Assembly: GCF_026241165.1 (NCBI RefSeq)
Contig: NZ_JAPFQN010000005.1
Span: 558,001-622,000, forward strand
DNA from: Mangrovivirga halotolerans
GTDB lineage: Bacteria; Bacteroidota; Bacteroidia; Cytophagales; Cyclobacteriaceae
Length of the DNA: 64,000 bases
Reading direction: 5' to 3'
The translations under genes were made by a program, and so were the position numbers. Each line of letters opens with the position of its first letter. The first letter of the stretch is position 1. Below, in pieces: positions 8,506 through 18,914 of this stretch. The notes below the pieces were generated by a model. The model ran no database searches, was not told the DNA's origin, and was given only the letters and a program-made list of their open reading frames with translations.

Positions 8506-10842
8506 TCATTTACCTGTGTGAATAACCACCTTAAAACTTGGTCTATCCTGATATTTTTTAGTTTCCTTTTCATCCTGATAGGTAATAAAATATCTACTTT
8601 CTTTTTTACCAATACCAGATTTCATTGCTAAATAATTCATAGTATTAATCTCCCTGGCATCCTTTAATGAATTAACTATTGAATATATTTTTTCTTTACC
8701 TAAATAATTTAAAGCTACTTCTTCAGGATTATATATGATACCATCTAGTTGCATCAAATCTGAAACGAATTTATTGAAATCAGGATCCATTTTTCCTATA
8801 CTAACAATTTTTAAGGTATCAATTAAGGTTAGATCTGATTCACTATTTATCCTTTGTTTATAATAAAGATTTTTTAATTGAAACAATGCATACTGTCTCG
8901 CTTCCCAGTCTTTATTATAGATATGGATTAATTGGATTTTGACCCCATCTTTTTTCAATAATTTTGAAATGGCATTTAGCTCTTTTTTCTGTTTCGCAGA
9001 TATAACGCTATCCAAATAATTGAATTTGATCTCATGGAGATTATTTAAATTATTTTTAAATGGCTTTGATATCAATTTTACAGGTGTCGCCGCTGTTTTT
9101 ACAATCAGATCTTTGACTACTTTACCTACGTTTGGTATAAAATCTGTCTCAGGGTGCCCTACTTTACCCTTGATTGGAATAGATAATCTCACCTCTCCTT
9201 TTACATCCTTCATTAATCCTACAGCAAATTTGGAAGGAATCTTTTTATTTTTTGCCCCATGGATCTTTTCCCCTACCTCCAAATGTGAAATAACTACCTC
9301 ATTGATGCTATTCATGTAGTCATTCTCTATTTCCGTTTCTGCCTGAAGATTAATTACACCATCCCAAAATGGCTGGTCAATATAAAACTCTGTAAAAGGT
9401 GAAAAGTCAACTATCTTTATATCCTTAATCTTATGTGATACATAAAATCTCCTGTCTTTTAAAGATTTGAATACAACAGTACCTGACAATTGTCCTGAAT
9501 AATTCATTTGTGCATCAAAAAATAAATGAGAATCATCCTTATTGGAGTTAAATGAATCCATTTTAGCCATACCTTCAGCTAATAACAAATGGAAAGGTTC
9601 ATCAGAGGAATAATCATTATATTCTAATCTTCCTTTATCAACATTAAAACTATCTAATCTTAACTCTTTAAAAGAAAACTGCTTGATCACATCATTAATA
9701 TTAATATATAGATTATTGTAATATTTCAGATAAGCACTATGAATATAATCTAGTTTATCATAATGGATAATTAAACTATCCGGATCAGGATGTTTCAGAG
9801 TTATTAAAGAATCAAAATTGGAAGTTGTTAGCATATCCATAGAAAACTTTCTAATGATATTATTTCCTGATCTAACCCTGTATATTCCCATTGAAGGCTT
9901 ATTAATTTTGATTTTAGATATATGATATTGCCCCTGATAAGCGGAGATTGTATCCACTTCTAATTCTATTTCATCAAAGGCTGTTAATTCAATATCATTT
10001 TCTCCTTCAATTGAAAAATCATAGAGATGAAAAACCCCACTAGCTTCTGAAACAAGAGAATCAATATTACCACCTAAAGAAATTTTAAAATCCATCCTAC
10101 CATTTAATTCTTTAGCATATAACGCCTTGTCAATAAATGGTGTCAAAAAACCTATCTTAAACTCACTTACAATAAATTTATTATTATAAACACCTGTGGA
10201 CTGGTTAAAAACTCCGGAAAACTCAATATCTCCTCCTGTTACAGACTGACAGTTCCCCGATAAGAGATATTCATTCACATCATAGGGATTATTTTTAACA
10301 TTAAGATTTATATCAAGAATGCCTGCCTGACCATTAAAAAGCGTATTTCTATACTCAATCTTCCCCTCTTTAAAAACTAAATTATCTACACGAATATTTT
10401 TATATTTTATTTTCTCAGATCCATTTTCAGTTAAAATCCTTTCCGCGGATTCTCTTAGATCATCTATATTAATCTCATTTGTTCCCTGAATTATTTTAAC
10501 ATTTAATCCATTTATTGAAATTTCGGATATGTGTAGATCATCACTAAATAATGAAAAAAATAAAGCGTCAATAGTAAGATTTTTAATAGAAAGAAATGGC
10601 GTCTTCTCATCCTCTTCATAAATAACCATGTCATTAATAGAGCATGCTGTAGTAAATGGGTTTACATGAAAACTACTTATATCTACTTTTCTTGAAGTTT
10701 GTTCCTTTACAGTCTTTATTATAAATTTTTTACCATAAAAATCAATTAGCAAAAAACTTAAAACATACACTATTGATAGTAATATTACGATTTTAGCTGG
10801 AGTTCGGTATTTTTTAAGGAATGCAATCAAATTAACATTCAT
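8506..10842 (-). CDS. DUF748 / AsmA-like envelope protein
   Basis: This is a 778-residue protein with one N-terminal membrane helix (about 17-40), after which the chain is exported. It consists of long beta-rich repeats of the AsmA/TamB type, with DUF748 features such as the segment around SIPIKGKVGHPETDF near residue 570. Members of this superfamily are thought to be bridge-like proteins involved in lipid transport between membranes, which suits the neighbouring acyltransferase and barrel genes. The C-terminal 170 residues are helical and charged. Function here is inferred from fold only. Confidence 0.7.
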   Translation of the reverse strand: MNVNLIAFLKKYRTPAKIVILLSIVYVLSFLLIDFYGKKFIIKTVKEQTSRKVDISSFHVNPFTTACSINDMVIYEEDEKTPFLSIKNLTIDALFFSLFSDDLHISEISINGLNVKIIQGTNEINIDDLRESAERILTENGSEKIKYKNIRVDNLVFKEGKIEYRNTLFNGQAGILDINLNVKNNPYDVNEYLLSGNCQSVTGGDIEFSGVFNQSTGVYNNKFIVSEFKIGFLTPFIDKALYAKELNGRMDFKISLGGNIDSLVSEASGVFHLYDFSIEGENDIELTAFDEIELEVDTISAYQGQYHISKIKINKPSMGIYRVRSGNNIIRKFSMDMLTTSNFDSLITLKHPDPDSLIIHYDKLDYIHSAYLKYYNNLYININDVIKQFSFKELRLDSFNVDKGRLEYNDYSSDEPFHLLLAEGMAKMDSFNSNKDDSHLFFDAQMNYSGQLSGTVVFKSLKDRRFYVSHKIKDIKIVDFSPFTEFYIDQPFWDGVINLQAETEIENDYMNSINEVVISHLEVGEKIHGAKNKKIPSKFAVGLMKDVKGEVRLSIPIKGKVGHPETDFIPNVGKVVKDLIVKTAATPVKLISKPFKNNLNNLHEIKFNYLDSVISAKQKKELNAISKLLKKDGVKIQLIHIYNKDWEARQYALFQLKNLYYKQRINSESDLTLIDTLKIVSIGKMDPDFNKFVSDLMQLDGIIYNPEEVALNYLGKEKIYSIVNSLKDAREINTMNYLAMKSGIGKKESRYFITYQDEKETKKYQDRPSFKVVIHTGK

Positions 10843-10923
10843 TTTAAATAAATAATCCCTAACAAATTATTGCGAGGCTTAAATAAGTTACGAACTAATC
10901 GTCATTACCACCATTTTTTGAAT

Positions 10924-13530
10924 TTATATTTTAATGACATTTTCATCCAGACATTTCTTCATAGAAGTGTGACATGAAAAAAGAAGAATCTGATGAGATC
11001 TGGAAATTCTTCTGAGTTCATCTATAGTAGCATTTAATCTGACATCATCAAAATTTACTAAAATATCATCTAGTAAAATAGGAACAGGCTCTGCTTTTGC
11101 TTTTATCATGGCTAGTCGGATAGACAAATACAACTGCTCTTTAGCACCTCTGCTTAGGTCATCAACTTTAATTTTCTTACCATCGCTGCCTGAGACACTA
11201 ACAAACTGGTTACCCTCCTCTTGCACAAACGAATATTTCCCTTTTGTGATTCTGGAAAAGATCTTTGCTGCTTCTTTTATAATAGTTGGTTTAATAGAAT
11301 TCTCCAGATTTTCAGTAGCCTTTTCTATTAGGCATTGAAGGTAATCTATCTGATAATATCCCCTGGTTTTCTCTAATAATCTGGCTTCGTTTATTGCCAA
11401 TTTTTGTATTGAAAATTCTTCAGATCCTTTTTCCAGATTTTCAATAGTTTGGGAATTCCTCGCCAAATTTTCTGTAAGAATATCTGTTTCTTTTTTTAGT
11501 TGAGTACATATCTCTTTTATTGAATCAATATTTTTTTCAAGTTCTTTCGGATCTATTCCTTTAAAAATATCATCAAGGCTCGTAATTCGTTCTAAACCGA
11601 ATACTTTTCCACAAGCAAAGAGAATCTCTGAATTTTGTTTTTCTAATTCAGTTCTTAATTCGGATTTTTCAAGTAGATGATTAAAATCCGAATCACTATC
11701 CAGCCCAAATGCTTCTAACAGATAATTATACTCTGTAATATATTGTTGTCTCTCTCTTAATTTATCGTTCCACAACCTTTCTTTATCAGAAACTTTTTGC
11801 TTGATTTCAAATAATTTCCTCTCCTTTAATAGGGCCTCCTCATATTCATTTAATAAATTTTTCAATTCACTAAATAAATCATCCCTATTAATTTTCTGTT
11901 GATGTATTTGCTCAACTTGTTCCTCAAACTGATGTAATTCAGACTCTTGAAATTTATAGGTTTTCACATTGCTTATCCACTCTCCTACTTTTTTGAGTAA
12001 ATTTTCCGATTTGTCTACCCATTGTTCAAGATCATAAATTGTTGCAAAATCCCTTCCTCTTAAATAGGTATTCAGATGACTTTCAAATCTGGAATCTAAA
12101 ATTGTTCTTTCTTCTTCAATTTCATTATACAAACCGGACATGATTGCTGTTCGATTCCTTTGCTTTAATATGAGATAAATAACAAAACTGATTGATAAGA
12201 AAAAGCTTCCAACAGAAGGGATCACCATGTTTTTTCCATAAAAAATAAATCCGGTAAGAAAAGACAAAAGCGACAGTGTAATAAGGAAAATATTAAATTT
12301 TTTAGATGAAGGATCTGACTGAATAATTCTTAACTTTTCATTTTGAGCCTTCTCCTTTACAGATAACTCTGTTTTAATGTTTTTATATTCATTAACGAAT
12401 GAACGAGACCGATCTAAATTATTATTTGATTTTAAATGAAGTATCTTTTTCTCATCGAACCCTAGTTGCTTTGCTTCATAATCAATCTCCTTTTTCATAT
12501 TCGTCAACCTGATTTTTTCACTTTTTACTTGGGAGATCAGATTTTCAATGTATTTATAATTAGACTTTAACTCTTCAATTTCATCCTTTTTTAAAATTAA
12601 TGAATCATCAAATTGTAGTTGTCTTCGTTCAGAATCAGCTTCTGTTAATTCCTGATCCAAAACATCTATCTCAGCTGTTAGTTTATCAATATTTTTTTTC
12701 AGTGAAATCACCTGTTTTAGCTTATCGGTATTCAATGATTCATGTAGAGGCAGAGTTGATATTACCCTGTCGTTGTCTGAAAATCTTAAATACTCAGGAT
12801 ACATATCCAATATCCTTTGATTATCTATTAATTCACTTTCTTTTTTCTCCAGTTGTTCCCGTTTACTTATTAAAACCTTCTTTTGTGTTTTAATGTTATT
12901 TTTTAAAGCGTAATACTGTTCATACTCCTGCCTTTGAGACTCTTTAATCTGTTCCAGCCCTTCTTTCTCTTCAAGAATTTCATTTAACAAACCTTTTTTT
13001 CCATGTCCCAGCAAAGCCTTTTTTCTAGATTTCAATTCGTCTCTTACTTCCGTTAAATTCACATTTCGCAAGCCCATATTTCTGCTAATAAGCATTTCGA
13101 AAAACTCACTTCCGGCTATTGATCCGGATGAATTGAGTTCATCAATTGTTATAGCATAGATATTTCTAAATTGATGCTCCGATATTTCATATAAAAGATC
13201 TTCTGCCTCCTGATGCAGATCACCATTCTGATTATATATTCTTAACTGTCCTCCATTTGGACCATAAAATCTTTCAAACCAAAGTATTCCATGGGTAGAA
13301 TGATCAATTAAAAGCCTGCCTCCGTGAGCACCGCCATTAACTGGTTCCATATTAGATAAAGAGCGCTTTGTTGTCGGATAGCCAAACAAAGTATAAATAA
13401 CGAACTTCATCAAAGTCGACTTTCCAGCTTCATTTTCACCAAAAATCAAATTGATGCCATCAGATAGATTTTTAATCTTAAAGTCCGAAAGCTTACCAAA
13501 GCCCTCAATATGGATTTCAATTATTCTCAT
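10924..13530 (-). CDS. SbcC/YhaN-like AAA ATPase with coiled coils
   Basis: The protein is a Rad50-type ATPase partner of the upstream nuclease. Counting from the ATG at 13530 it has 868 residues: Walker A GENEAGKST (31-39), long coiled coils, and a central double membrane-helix segment (KFNIFLITLSLLSF and SFFLSISFVIYLIL) that is typical of YhaN. The C-terminal half has the signature DDLSRGAKEQLYLS and Walker B PILLDDILVNFDD. An in-frame ATG eight codons upstream (13554) is less likely, because MRIIEIHIEGFG is the usual family beginning. The start lies inside the end of the nuclease gene, so the two are translationally coupled. The hydrophobic centre suggests membrane attachment, unlike classical SbcC. 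Confidence 0.87.
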   Translation of the reverse strand: MRIIEIHIEGFGKLSDFKIKNLSDGINLIFGENEAGKSTLMKFVIYTLFGYPTTKRSLSNMEPVNGGAHGGRLLIDHSTHGILWFERFYGPNGGQLRIYNQNGDLHQEAEDLLYEISEHQFRNIYAITIDELNSSGSIAGSEFFEMLISRNMGLRNVNLTEVRDELKSRKKALLGHGKKGLLNEILEEKEGLEQIKESQRQEYEQYYALKNNIKTQKKVLISKREQLEKKESELIDNQRILDMYPEYLRFSDNDRVISTLPLHESLNTDKLKQVISLKKNIDKLTAEIDVLDQELTEADSERRQLQFDDSLILKKDEIEELKSNYKYIENLISQVKSEKIRLTNMKKEIDYEAKQLGFDEKKILHLKSNNNLDRSRSFVNEYKNIKTELSVKEKAQNEKLRIIQSDPSSKKFNIFLITLSLLSFLTGFIFYGKNMVIPSVGSFFLSISFVIYLILKQRNRTAIMSGLYNEIEEERTILDSRFESHLNTYLRGRDFATIYDLEQWVDKSENLLKKVGEWISNVKTYKFQESELHQFEEQVEQIHQQKINRDDLFSELKNLLNEYEEALLKERKLFEIKQKVSDKERLWNDKLRERQQYITEYNYLLEAFGLDSDSDFNHLLEKSELRTELEKQNSEILFACGKVFGLERITSLDDIFKGIDPKELEKNIDSIKEICTQLKKETDILTENLARNSQTIENLEKGSEEFSIQKLAINEARLLEKTRGYYQIDYLQCLIEKATENLENSIKPTIIKEAAKIFSRITKGKYSFVQEEGNQFVSVSGSDGKKIKVDDLSRGAKEQLYLSIRLAMIKAKAEPVPILLDDILVNFDDVRLNATIDELRRISRSHQILLFSCHTSMKKCLDENVIKI

Positions 13531-14755
13531 CAAACTCTGCTTTAAATAGATCAATCAAAATCCTTTCTATATCTTGTTTGCTCATAGGTATTTCTTCCTC
13601 ATCCAGGATCTGGTCTGTAACTTTTTTCAAAGTTTTATTTTTTAAGTATGCTTCCTCAATATGTTTGGTGATCGGATATTCTTCCAAAAGTCTTTTTAAC
13701 TCCTTGAAAAATGGATTTGAATTAAAAAATATCTCCCTTTCAATATATTGATCAAGGCGGGGGTAAATATTATCAACCAATTGATCCGCTAAAAATTCAT
13801 TTAAATTATCAATAAACTCCTCCTTGTTTGAATCTATTTTAAAGAAATCGTAGAGTAATTTTGACTCCCCGGTTAAATTCACTCTATTGACATAGAATTT
13901 CTCTCCATCAGCATCTCTAAGCACATTTTTAATAGTTTTTAAACATGAGGTAATAGATTCATTTTCAGAGACATTCAATTCCAGATTTCTAAATTCAATC
14001 TTACTGATATTAACAAAATTGAGATCGGGTTTAATATTACTTTTTAAATTCACCCTTAAATAATTACCACCCGATAACTCCTTAAAATTTCTTGGTTGCG
14101 GAATTCCACAATAAGCCATTCGTTCGCCAAGTATTTCAGGCTTATGAATATGTCCCAAAGCCCAATAATCAAATTCCGAATTTTTTAATTCGCTAATATT
14201 AAATGGTGCGTATCGATGGTGCTCATTTTTAATATCTCCAGCACTCCCGTGAAGTAATGCAATATTAAAATCAGCTTCTTTCGAAATTTCATATTGAGAA
14301 TGTATTGATTCTCTTAATGCTTTAGAATTATATGAATAACCTGTGAAATTAACTTTTATACCTTTTCTGGACTCAACAATTAAAGAGGAAACTTTTCCTG
14401 GATCGAAAAGGTACAGGGCTTTATGCCTAATAAGATCTTCTGGCCATGAGAAATATGGATCGTGATTTCCTGCAATAGCAATCACTTTAATATCATTCTC
14501 CAGAAGTTCATCAAATTGCTCCTTTAAAAATAAAATGGTTTTAATACTCTTCTTTTCAGAGTCAAAAAGATCGCCACATATCAATACAAAATCCGCTTTA
14601 TCTTGTACGGCATGTTTTATTAATGTTTTAAAAGTATCATAAGATGCATCTGCGAGCTTCTTTGCCAGAATTCTATTATTTGCTTTAATTCCTTTTAAAG
14701 GACTATCAAGGTGGACATCACCAGTATGAAAAAAAATAATTCCCTCATTCATCAA
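13517..14755 (-). CDS. SbcD/Mre11-like (YhaO) DNA repair nuclease
   Basis: This 412-residue metallophosphoesterase carries all five phosphoesterase motifs in order: GDVHLD (12-17), CGDLFDSE, AGNHDPY, LLHGS and GHIHKPE. These bind two metal ions, and in Mre11/SbcD the site cuts DNA ends and hairpins. The C-terminal region is charged and helical and probably contacts the ATPase. It is the first gene of a two-gene operon with the SbcC/YhaN-like ATPase, overlapping it by 14 bp. The pair acts as a nuclease-ATPase complex by family knowledge; the exact substrate of YhaO/YhaN-type complexes is less clear than for SbcCD. A second Met at residue 2 makes the start uncertain by one codon. Confidence 0.87.
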   Translation of the reverse strand: MMNEGIIFFHTGDVHLDSPLKGIKANNRILAKKLADASYDTFKTLIKHAVQDKADFVLICGDLFDSEKKSIKTILFLKEQFDELLENDIKVIAIAGNHDPYFSWPEDLIRHKALYLFDPGKVSSLIVESRKGIKVNFTGYSYNSKALRESIHSQYEISKEADFNIALLHGSAGDIKNEHHRYAPFNISELKNSEFDYWALGHIHKPEILGERMAYCGIPQPRNFKELSGGNYLRVNLKSNIKPDLNFVNISKIEFRNLELNVSENESITSCLKTIKNVLRDADGEKFYVNRVNLTGESKLLYDFFKIDSNKEEFIDNLNEFLADQLVDNIYPRLDQYIEREIFFNSNPFFKELKRLLEEYPITKHIEEAYLKNKTLKKVTDQILDEEEIPMSKQDIERILIDLFKAEFDENN

Positions 14756-15485
14756 AACAAATTTAATATAACGTACCGACTTATACCCTTCTGCATTTGA
14801 CAGTATATTTTTTCAGAATCCCATCGCTATCCTTTCTCACCTGAAGAGTATTCCGAAAACCCCACAGGTTTTCTATGGCGCTGAATAAGACTAAGACTCT
14901 GTGAAAGAAAGAAAACTTTTCAAATGTTTACACGCCTAGAAAAACTACTGCCCATTGTATCTTATTATTTACTACTATTAAGCGCTTCCTTATGAAAGTT
15001 GGTGTTTAGAAATACTTTTGGAATATCTAAATCAATAATTTTGATTCTTAAGGTATAAAATTCGGCGACTTTAGCAACCATAATATCATACCTGTTCTTT
15101 ACCTACCCTACTTACATAGTAAATTTCGTTTAAACCAGACTATATTTATAAATAGGTCTATATAATGTATTAATAACAATTGTTAATAATTATTTGCCTG
15201 GGGGTAATACTGCTTTTTGCAGGAAAAATCAGTAATCTGTTCCGAGGGACATGATAAATGTTTCAGAAAACGTTACAGATTTCGTTTAAACAACTTTCAA
15301 ATTGAGTCACTTTTAATTAATTTCGCTGCAATTCAAGCAAAACCTAACAATCGGTTGGTTGAATAAATTTTTGCACTGGAATTAAACTTTATAGAGGCAA
15401 TTAAGTATGCACAAGTAGTGGCACCTCATAAAGCACAGAAAGAGAATTTGATTTTTGTCTAACAATAAATAAGATCGCAATAAAT
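14756..15485. other. 730-bp gene-free region upstream of citrate synthase
   Basis: No convincing gene is present. On the minus strand a frame is open for 48 codons between stops at 14928-14930 and 14781-14783. It has no ATG and looks like a coding remnant or dispersed repeat (it includes SAIENLWGFRNT). A 13-bp direct repeat ATTTCGTTTAAAC occurs at 15123-15135 and 15279-15291. A 12-bp palindrome TAACAATTGTTA lies at 15174-15185. The last 130 bases should contain the gltA promoter; the best -7 candidate is the TTTTTGC around 15367-15374, which is not a full match. Confidence 0.5.
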
Positions 15486-16772
15486 ATGTCTAAATCTGCG
15501 GAAATAATTATAGAGGGTAAAAAATATGATTTACCTGTCATAGAAGGAACCGAAGGTGAAAAGGCGCTTGACATAAGTAAATTACGTGCTCAGTCTGGCT
15601 ACATCACTTTGGATTATGGATTTAAAAACACAGGATCTACTACCAGTAAGATCACTTTCCTTAATGGTGAAGAAGGTATTTTAAGATACAGAGGATATTC
15701 AATCGAGGACCTATGTGACAAATCTAATTTCCTTGAGGTAGCTCATTTACTTATTTATGGTAAACTTCCTACAGCTGAAGAATATGATCAATGGATATAT
15801 GATATTAAAATGCACACTATGGTGCATGAAGATATCAAGCGTATTTTAGAAGGATTCCCTTCAAATGCTCATCCAATGGGCGTTTTATCTTCTTTAATTA
15901 CTTCTCTAACCGCATTTTATCCTGAAAGTCTTGATCCTAACAGATCGATAGACGGTGTTAAACTAAGCATTGTTAGATTATTGGCAAAGCTTCCTACAAT
16001 GGCTGCGTGGGCCTTTAAAAATGAAGTTGGCCATCCTGTTAACTATCCTGACAATACTCTTGACTACGTATCAAACTTCCTTAAAATGATGTTTGCCCTT
16101 CCGGCAGAAAAATATGAAGTTGATCCTGTAATAAGTAATGCCCTGGACACATTATTGATCTTACATGCTGACCATGAGCAAAACTGTTCTACATCTACAG
16201 TAAGAATGGTAGGTTCGAGTCACGCATCACTTTATACTTCAATTTCAGCTGGAGTGAATGCTCTTTGGGGGCCTCTTCACGGTGGAGCAAACCAGGCTGT
16301 GATTGAAATGCTTGACAACATCAAAAAAGATGGTGGTGATGTTGAGAAATACATTAAGAAAGCAAAAGATAAAAACGATCCGTTCAGACTGATGGGATTC
16401 GGACACAGGGTTTATAAAAACTTTGACCCGAGAGCGAAGATTATTAAAAAGCATGCTGATGAAGTACTTTCAAAACTTGGTGTTGAAGACCCAGTTCTTG
16501 AAATTGCTAAAAAGCTTGAAGAAACTGCTCTTAAGGACGAATATTTCATCGAAAGAAAACTATTCCCTAACGTAGACTTTTATAGTGGTATAATCTACAG
16601 AGCGATGGGTATCCCTACAGAAATGTTCACTGTAATGTTTGCAATGGGACGTCTGCCAGGCTGGATATCTCAGTGGTTAGAGATGAGAGAGAACAACGAA
16701 CCGATCGGTCGTCCTCGTCAGATCTATACAGGTGAAAATCTTAGAGAATATGTAGAAATGAGTAAGCGATAA
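15486..16772 (+). CDS. gltA: Citrate synthase
   Basis: A 428-residue type II (hexameric-type) citrate synthase that condenses acetyl-CoA and oxaloacetate into citrate at the entry of the TCA cycle. Family motifs are clear: HADHEQNCSTSTVR, then the active-site GPLHGGANQAV and GFGHRVYKNFDPRA, and FYSGIIYRAMG towards the end. The length matches the bacterial enzyme. It is preceded by a long non-coding region, so it has its own promoter, and is followed by a strong terminator, so it is probably monocistronic with some read-through into rsmE. Confidence 0.97.
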   Translation: MSKSAEIIIEGKKYDLPVIEGTEGEKALDISKLRAQSGYITLDYGFKNTGSTTSKITFLNGEEGILRYRGYSIEDLCDKSNFLEVAHLLIYGKLPTAEEYDQWIYDIKMHTMVHEDIKRILEGFPSNAHPMGVLSSLITSLTAFYPESLDPNRSIDGVKLSIVRLLAKLPTMAAWAFKNEVGHPVNYPDNTLDYVSNFLKMMFALPAEKYEVDPVISNALDTLLILHADHEQNCSTSTVRMVGSSHASLYTSISAGVNALWGPLHGGANQAVIEMLDNIKKDGGDVEKYIKKAKDKNDPFRLMGFGHRVYKNFDPRAKIIKKHADEVLSKLGVEDPVLEIAKKLEETALKDEYFIERKLFPNVDFYSGIIYRAMGIPTEMFTVMFAMGRLPGWISQWLEMRENNEPIGRPRQIYTGENLREYVEMSKR

Positions 16773-16795
16773 TAGATATATTATTATAAATTTAT

Positions 16796-16820
16796 AGCCC
16801 CGTACATCGGGGCTTTTTTT
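16796..16820 (+). terminator. Rho-independent terminator after gltA
   Basis: A 7-bp GC-rich stem (AGCCCCG with CGGGGCT, loop TACAT) is followed by seven T. Only 22 bases separate it from the next start codon. Confidence 0.9.
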
Positions 16821-16842
16821 ATGTCTGTCGTCTAATACCAAT

Positions 16843-17547
16843 ATGCAGCTATTTTATCATCCAGAAATAAAGACTGATAATAAGCTTCCTGAACAAGAAG
16901 CTATTCATTGTGTTAAAGTACTTAGAAAAACTACAGGAGATGAAATACATGTGATGGATGGTAAAGGTCATTTGTATACTTGTAGAATTACAGATACATC
17001 TAAAAAATCTTGTGAAGTTGAGATCCTTGATGAAAAGTATTTTAAAAATGACTTTCCCGAAATTAATATAATCATTGCTCCTACTAAAAATTCTGATAGA
17101 ATGGAATGGTTTAGTGAAAAAGCAGTAGAATTGGGTGTAGGAAAAATAACAGTTATTTTAACTGATAATACAGAAAGAAAGAAATTCAAAACGGACAGAA
17201 TAGAAAAAAAGATTATTTCAGCAGCTAAGCAAGCAGGCAGATTTCATATACCACAACTTGAAGGTCCTGTAAAACTTTCTGATGTTTTGGATAAGAATGA
17301 AAATAGTCAAAAGTTTATCTGCTACGTTGAGGAAAAACAGCCCATACATTTGTATGATGCTATTGTAGTGGGACAGGATACTGATATACTAATCGGACCT
17401 GAAGGTGATTTTTCAAAAGATGAATACAATAATGCGATTAATCATGGTTACAAGCCTGTATCTTTAGGAGAATTCAGGCTTAGAACAGAAACTGCCGGCA
17501 TATCGGCTGTTCAAATCGCTGTTTTAAAAAATATAGTAAAAACATAA
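16843..17547 (+). CDS. rsmE: 16S rRNA (uracil1498-N3)-methyltransferase RsmE
   Basis: A 234-residue SPOUT-class enzyme that methylates U1498 of 16S rRNA using S-adenosylmethionine. The C-terminal knot is recognisable from IGPEGDFSKDEY and LGEFRLRTETAGISAVQIAVL, the SAM-binding loops of the family. The N-terminal PUA-like part includes EAIHCVKVLRKTTGDEI. The length is standard. It begins just after the gltA terminator with little room for a separate promoter, so part of its expression may come from read-through. Confidence 0.95.
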   Translation: MQLFYHPEIKTDNKLPEQEAIHCVKVLRKTTGDEIHVMDGKGHLYTCRITDTSKKSCEVEILDEKYFKNDFPEINIIIAPTKNSDRMEWFSEKAVELGVGKITVILTDNTERKKFKTDRIEKKIISAAKQAGRFHIPQLEGPVKLSDVLDKNENSQKFICYVEEKQPIHLYDAIVVGQDTDILIGPEGDFSKDEYNNAINHGYKPVSLGEFRLRTETAGISAVQIAVLKNIVKT

Positions 17548-17609
17548 TTATTAATAAGTTATTATCGTTATAATGTTAATCTGTTAATCTGTTTAGGGCA
17601 CCACCTCTT

Positions 17610-18851
17610 ATGATTTTAAATTACATTTTTATACTTTTTTTCATTCTTTCTTTTGTTGCTGCTGTGCTACGGTTTATAGTATTCGGAGACGTAGCCATTT
17701 TTACTGCAATGGTTAACAGTATGATGGAAGCAGCTCAGAACGGTTTTGAATTGGCTATTTACCTTACAGGTACTATTGCTCTTTGGCTTGGAATACTTAG
17801 AGTTGGTGAAAAAGCCGGAATGATTCGATTCATTTCTAAGTTGGTAAATCCTTTTTTTATTAGAATTTTTCCTGAAATACCAAGTGGACACCCGGTAATT
17901 GGTAATATAGTAATGAATTTTTCTGCTAATTTTCTCGGGTTAGGAAATGCAGCCACTCCTCTTGGATTAAAAGCTATGCAGGGACTCCAGGAGTTAAACC
18001 CACATAAGCACAAAGCTTCAAATGCCCAGATTATGTTTCTGGTTTTGAATACTAGTGGACTTACTGTCATTCCAATAACAGCCCTGGCTGTACTTGAAAA
18101 AGCAGGAACAGAAAATCCAGGAGTGATTTTCCTGCCAATTATAATTGCGACCTTCTTTTCATCTATGGGTGGTTTGATCGTTATGGCTATCTGGCAGAAA
18201 ATTAATTTACTCAATAGAGTTATCCTCCTATACCTTGGATCTATGACCGTTTTTGTTGTAGGGATTCTCTACTTCTTTACCAAACTTTCTTCGGATCAGG
18301 TACAGCAAGTCAGCACATTTGCCGGAAACTTTATTATTCTTCTTATTGTAGTTGTTTTTATATCTATTGCATGGAAAAAGAAAATAAACGTATATGAAAG
18401 CTTCATCGATGGTGCTAAGGAAGGATTTCAGATCAGTGTAAAAATCATTCCTTATCTCGTGGCTATTCTTGCTGCAATTGCTTTATTAAAATCCAGCCTT
18501 ATCCTGGAAAATATTATTGTGATGTTTGAATACCTGTTTGAATCACTTTCACTAGACACATCCTTCGTACCATCACTTCTAACAGCATTTATAAGGCCTT
18601 TAAGCGGAAGTGGAGCATTGGCTACAATACAGGTGATGGCTGACCAGTTTGGCCCTGATTCTTTTCAAACTCTATTATCATCAGTTATGCTGGGAAGTAC
18701 TGAAACCACTTTTTATGTACTTGCCCTGTATTTTGGATCTGTCAGTATAAGAAATACAAGATATGCTGTAGCTGGTGGATTGATAGCAGATTTAATAGGA
18801 ATCGTTGCTGCTATCATGTGTGCTTATTTATTTTTTGGAGATAAAGTTTAA
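17610..18851 (+). CDS. Nucleoside-recognition (Gate) membrane protein, fused SpmA/SpmB
   Basis: The protein has 413 residues and about ten membrane helices. It contains two Gate (nucleoside recognition) modules: the SpmA-like N-half has NFSANFLGLGNAATPLGLKA, and the SpmB-like C-half has FIRPLSGSGALAT followed by LGSTETTFYVLALYFGSV. In Bacillus these are two separate spore maturation proteins, while in many Gram-negative bacteria they are fused as here. There is no sporulation in this lineage, so the role is transport of an unknown solute. It follows rsmE by 62 bp on the same strand. Confidence 0.85.
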   Translation: MILNYIFILFFILSFVAAVLRFIVFGDVAIFTAMVNSMMEAAQNGFELAIYLTGTIALWLGILRVGEKAGMIRFISKLVNPFFIRIFPEIPSGHPVIGNIVMNFSANFLGLGNAATPLGLKAMQGLQELNPHKHKASNAQIMFLVLNTSGLTVIPITALAVLEKAGTENPGVIFLPIIIATFFSSMGGLIVMAIWQKINLLNRVILLYLGSMTVFVVGILYFFTKLSSDQVQQVSTFAGNFIILLIVVVFISIAWKKKINVYESFIDGAKEGFQISVKIIPYLVAILAAIALLKSSLILENIIVMFEYLFESLSLDTSFVPSLLTAFIRPLSGSGALATIQVMADQFGPDSFQTLLSSVMLGSTETTFYVLALYFGSVSIRNTRYAVAGGLIADLIGIVAAIMCAYLFFGDKV

Positions 18852-18914
18852 ATTGTTTGTTCATTTTATTTAAATTAAAGAAATAAATTACAAGCGGAAC
18901 GTAATCACCTAACC

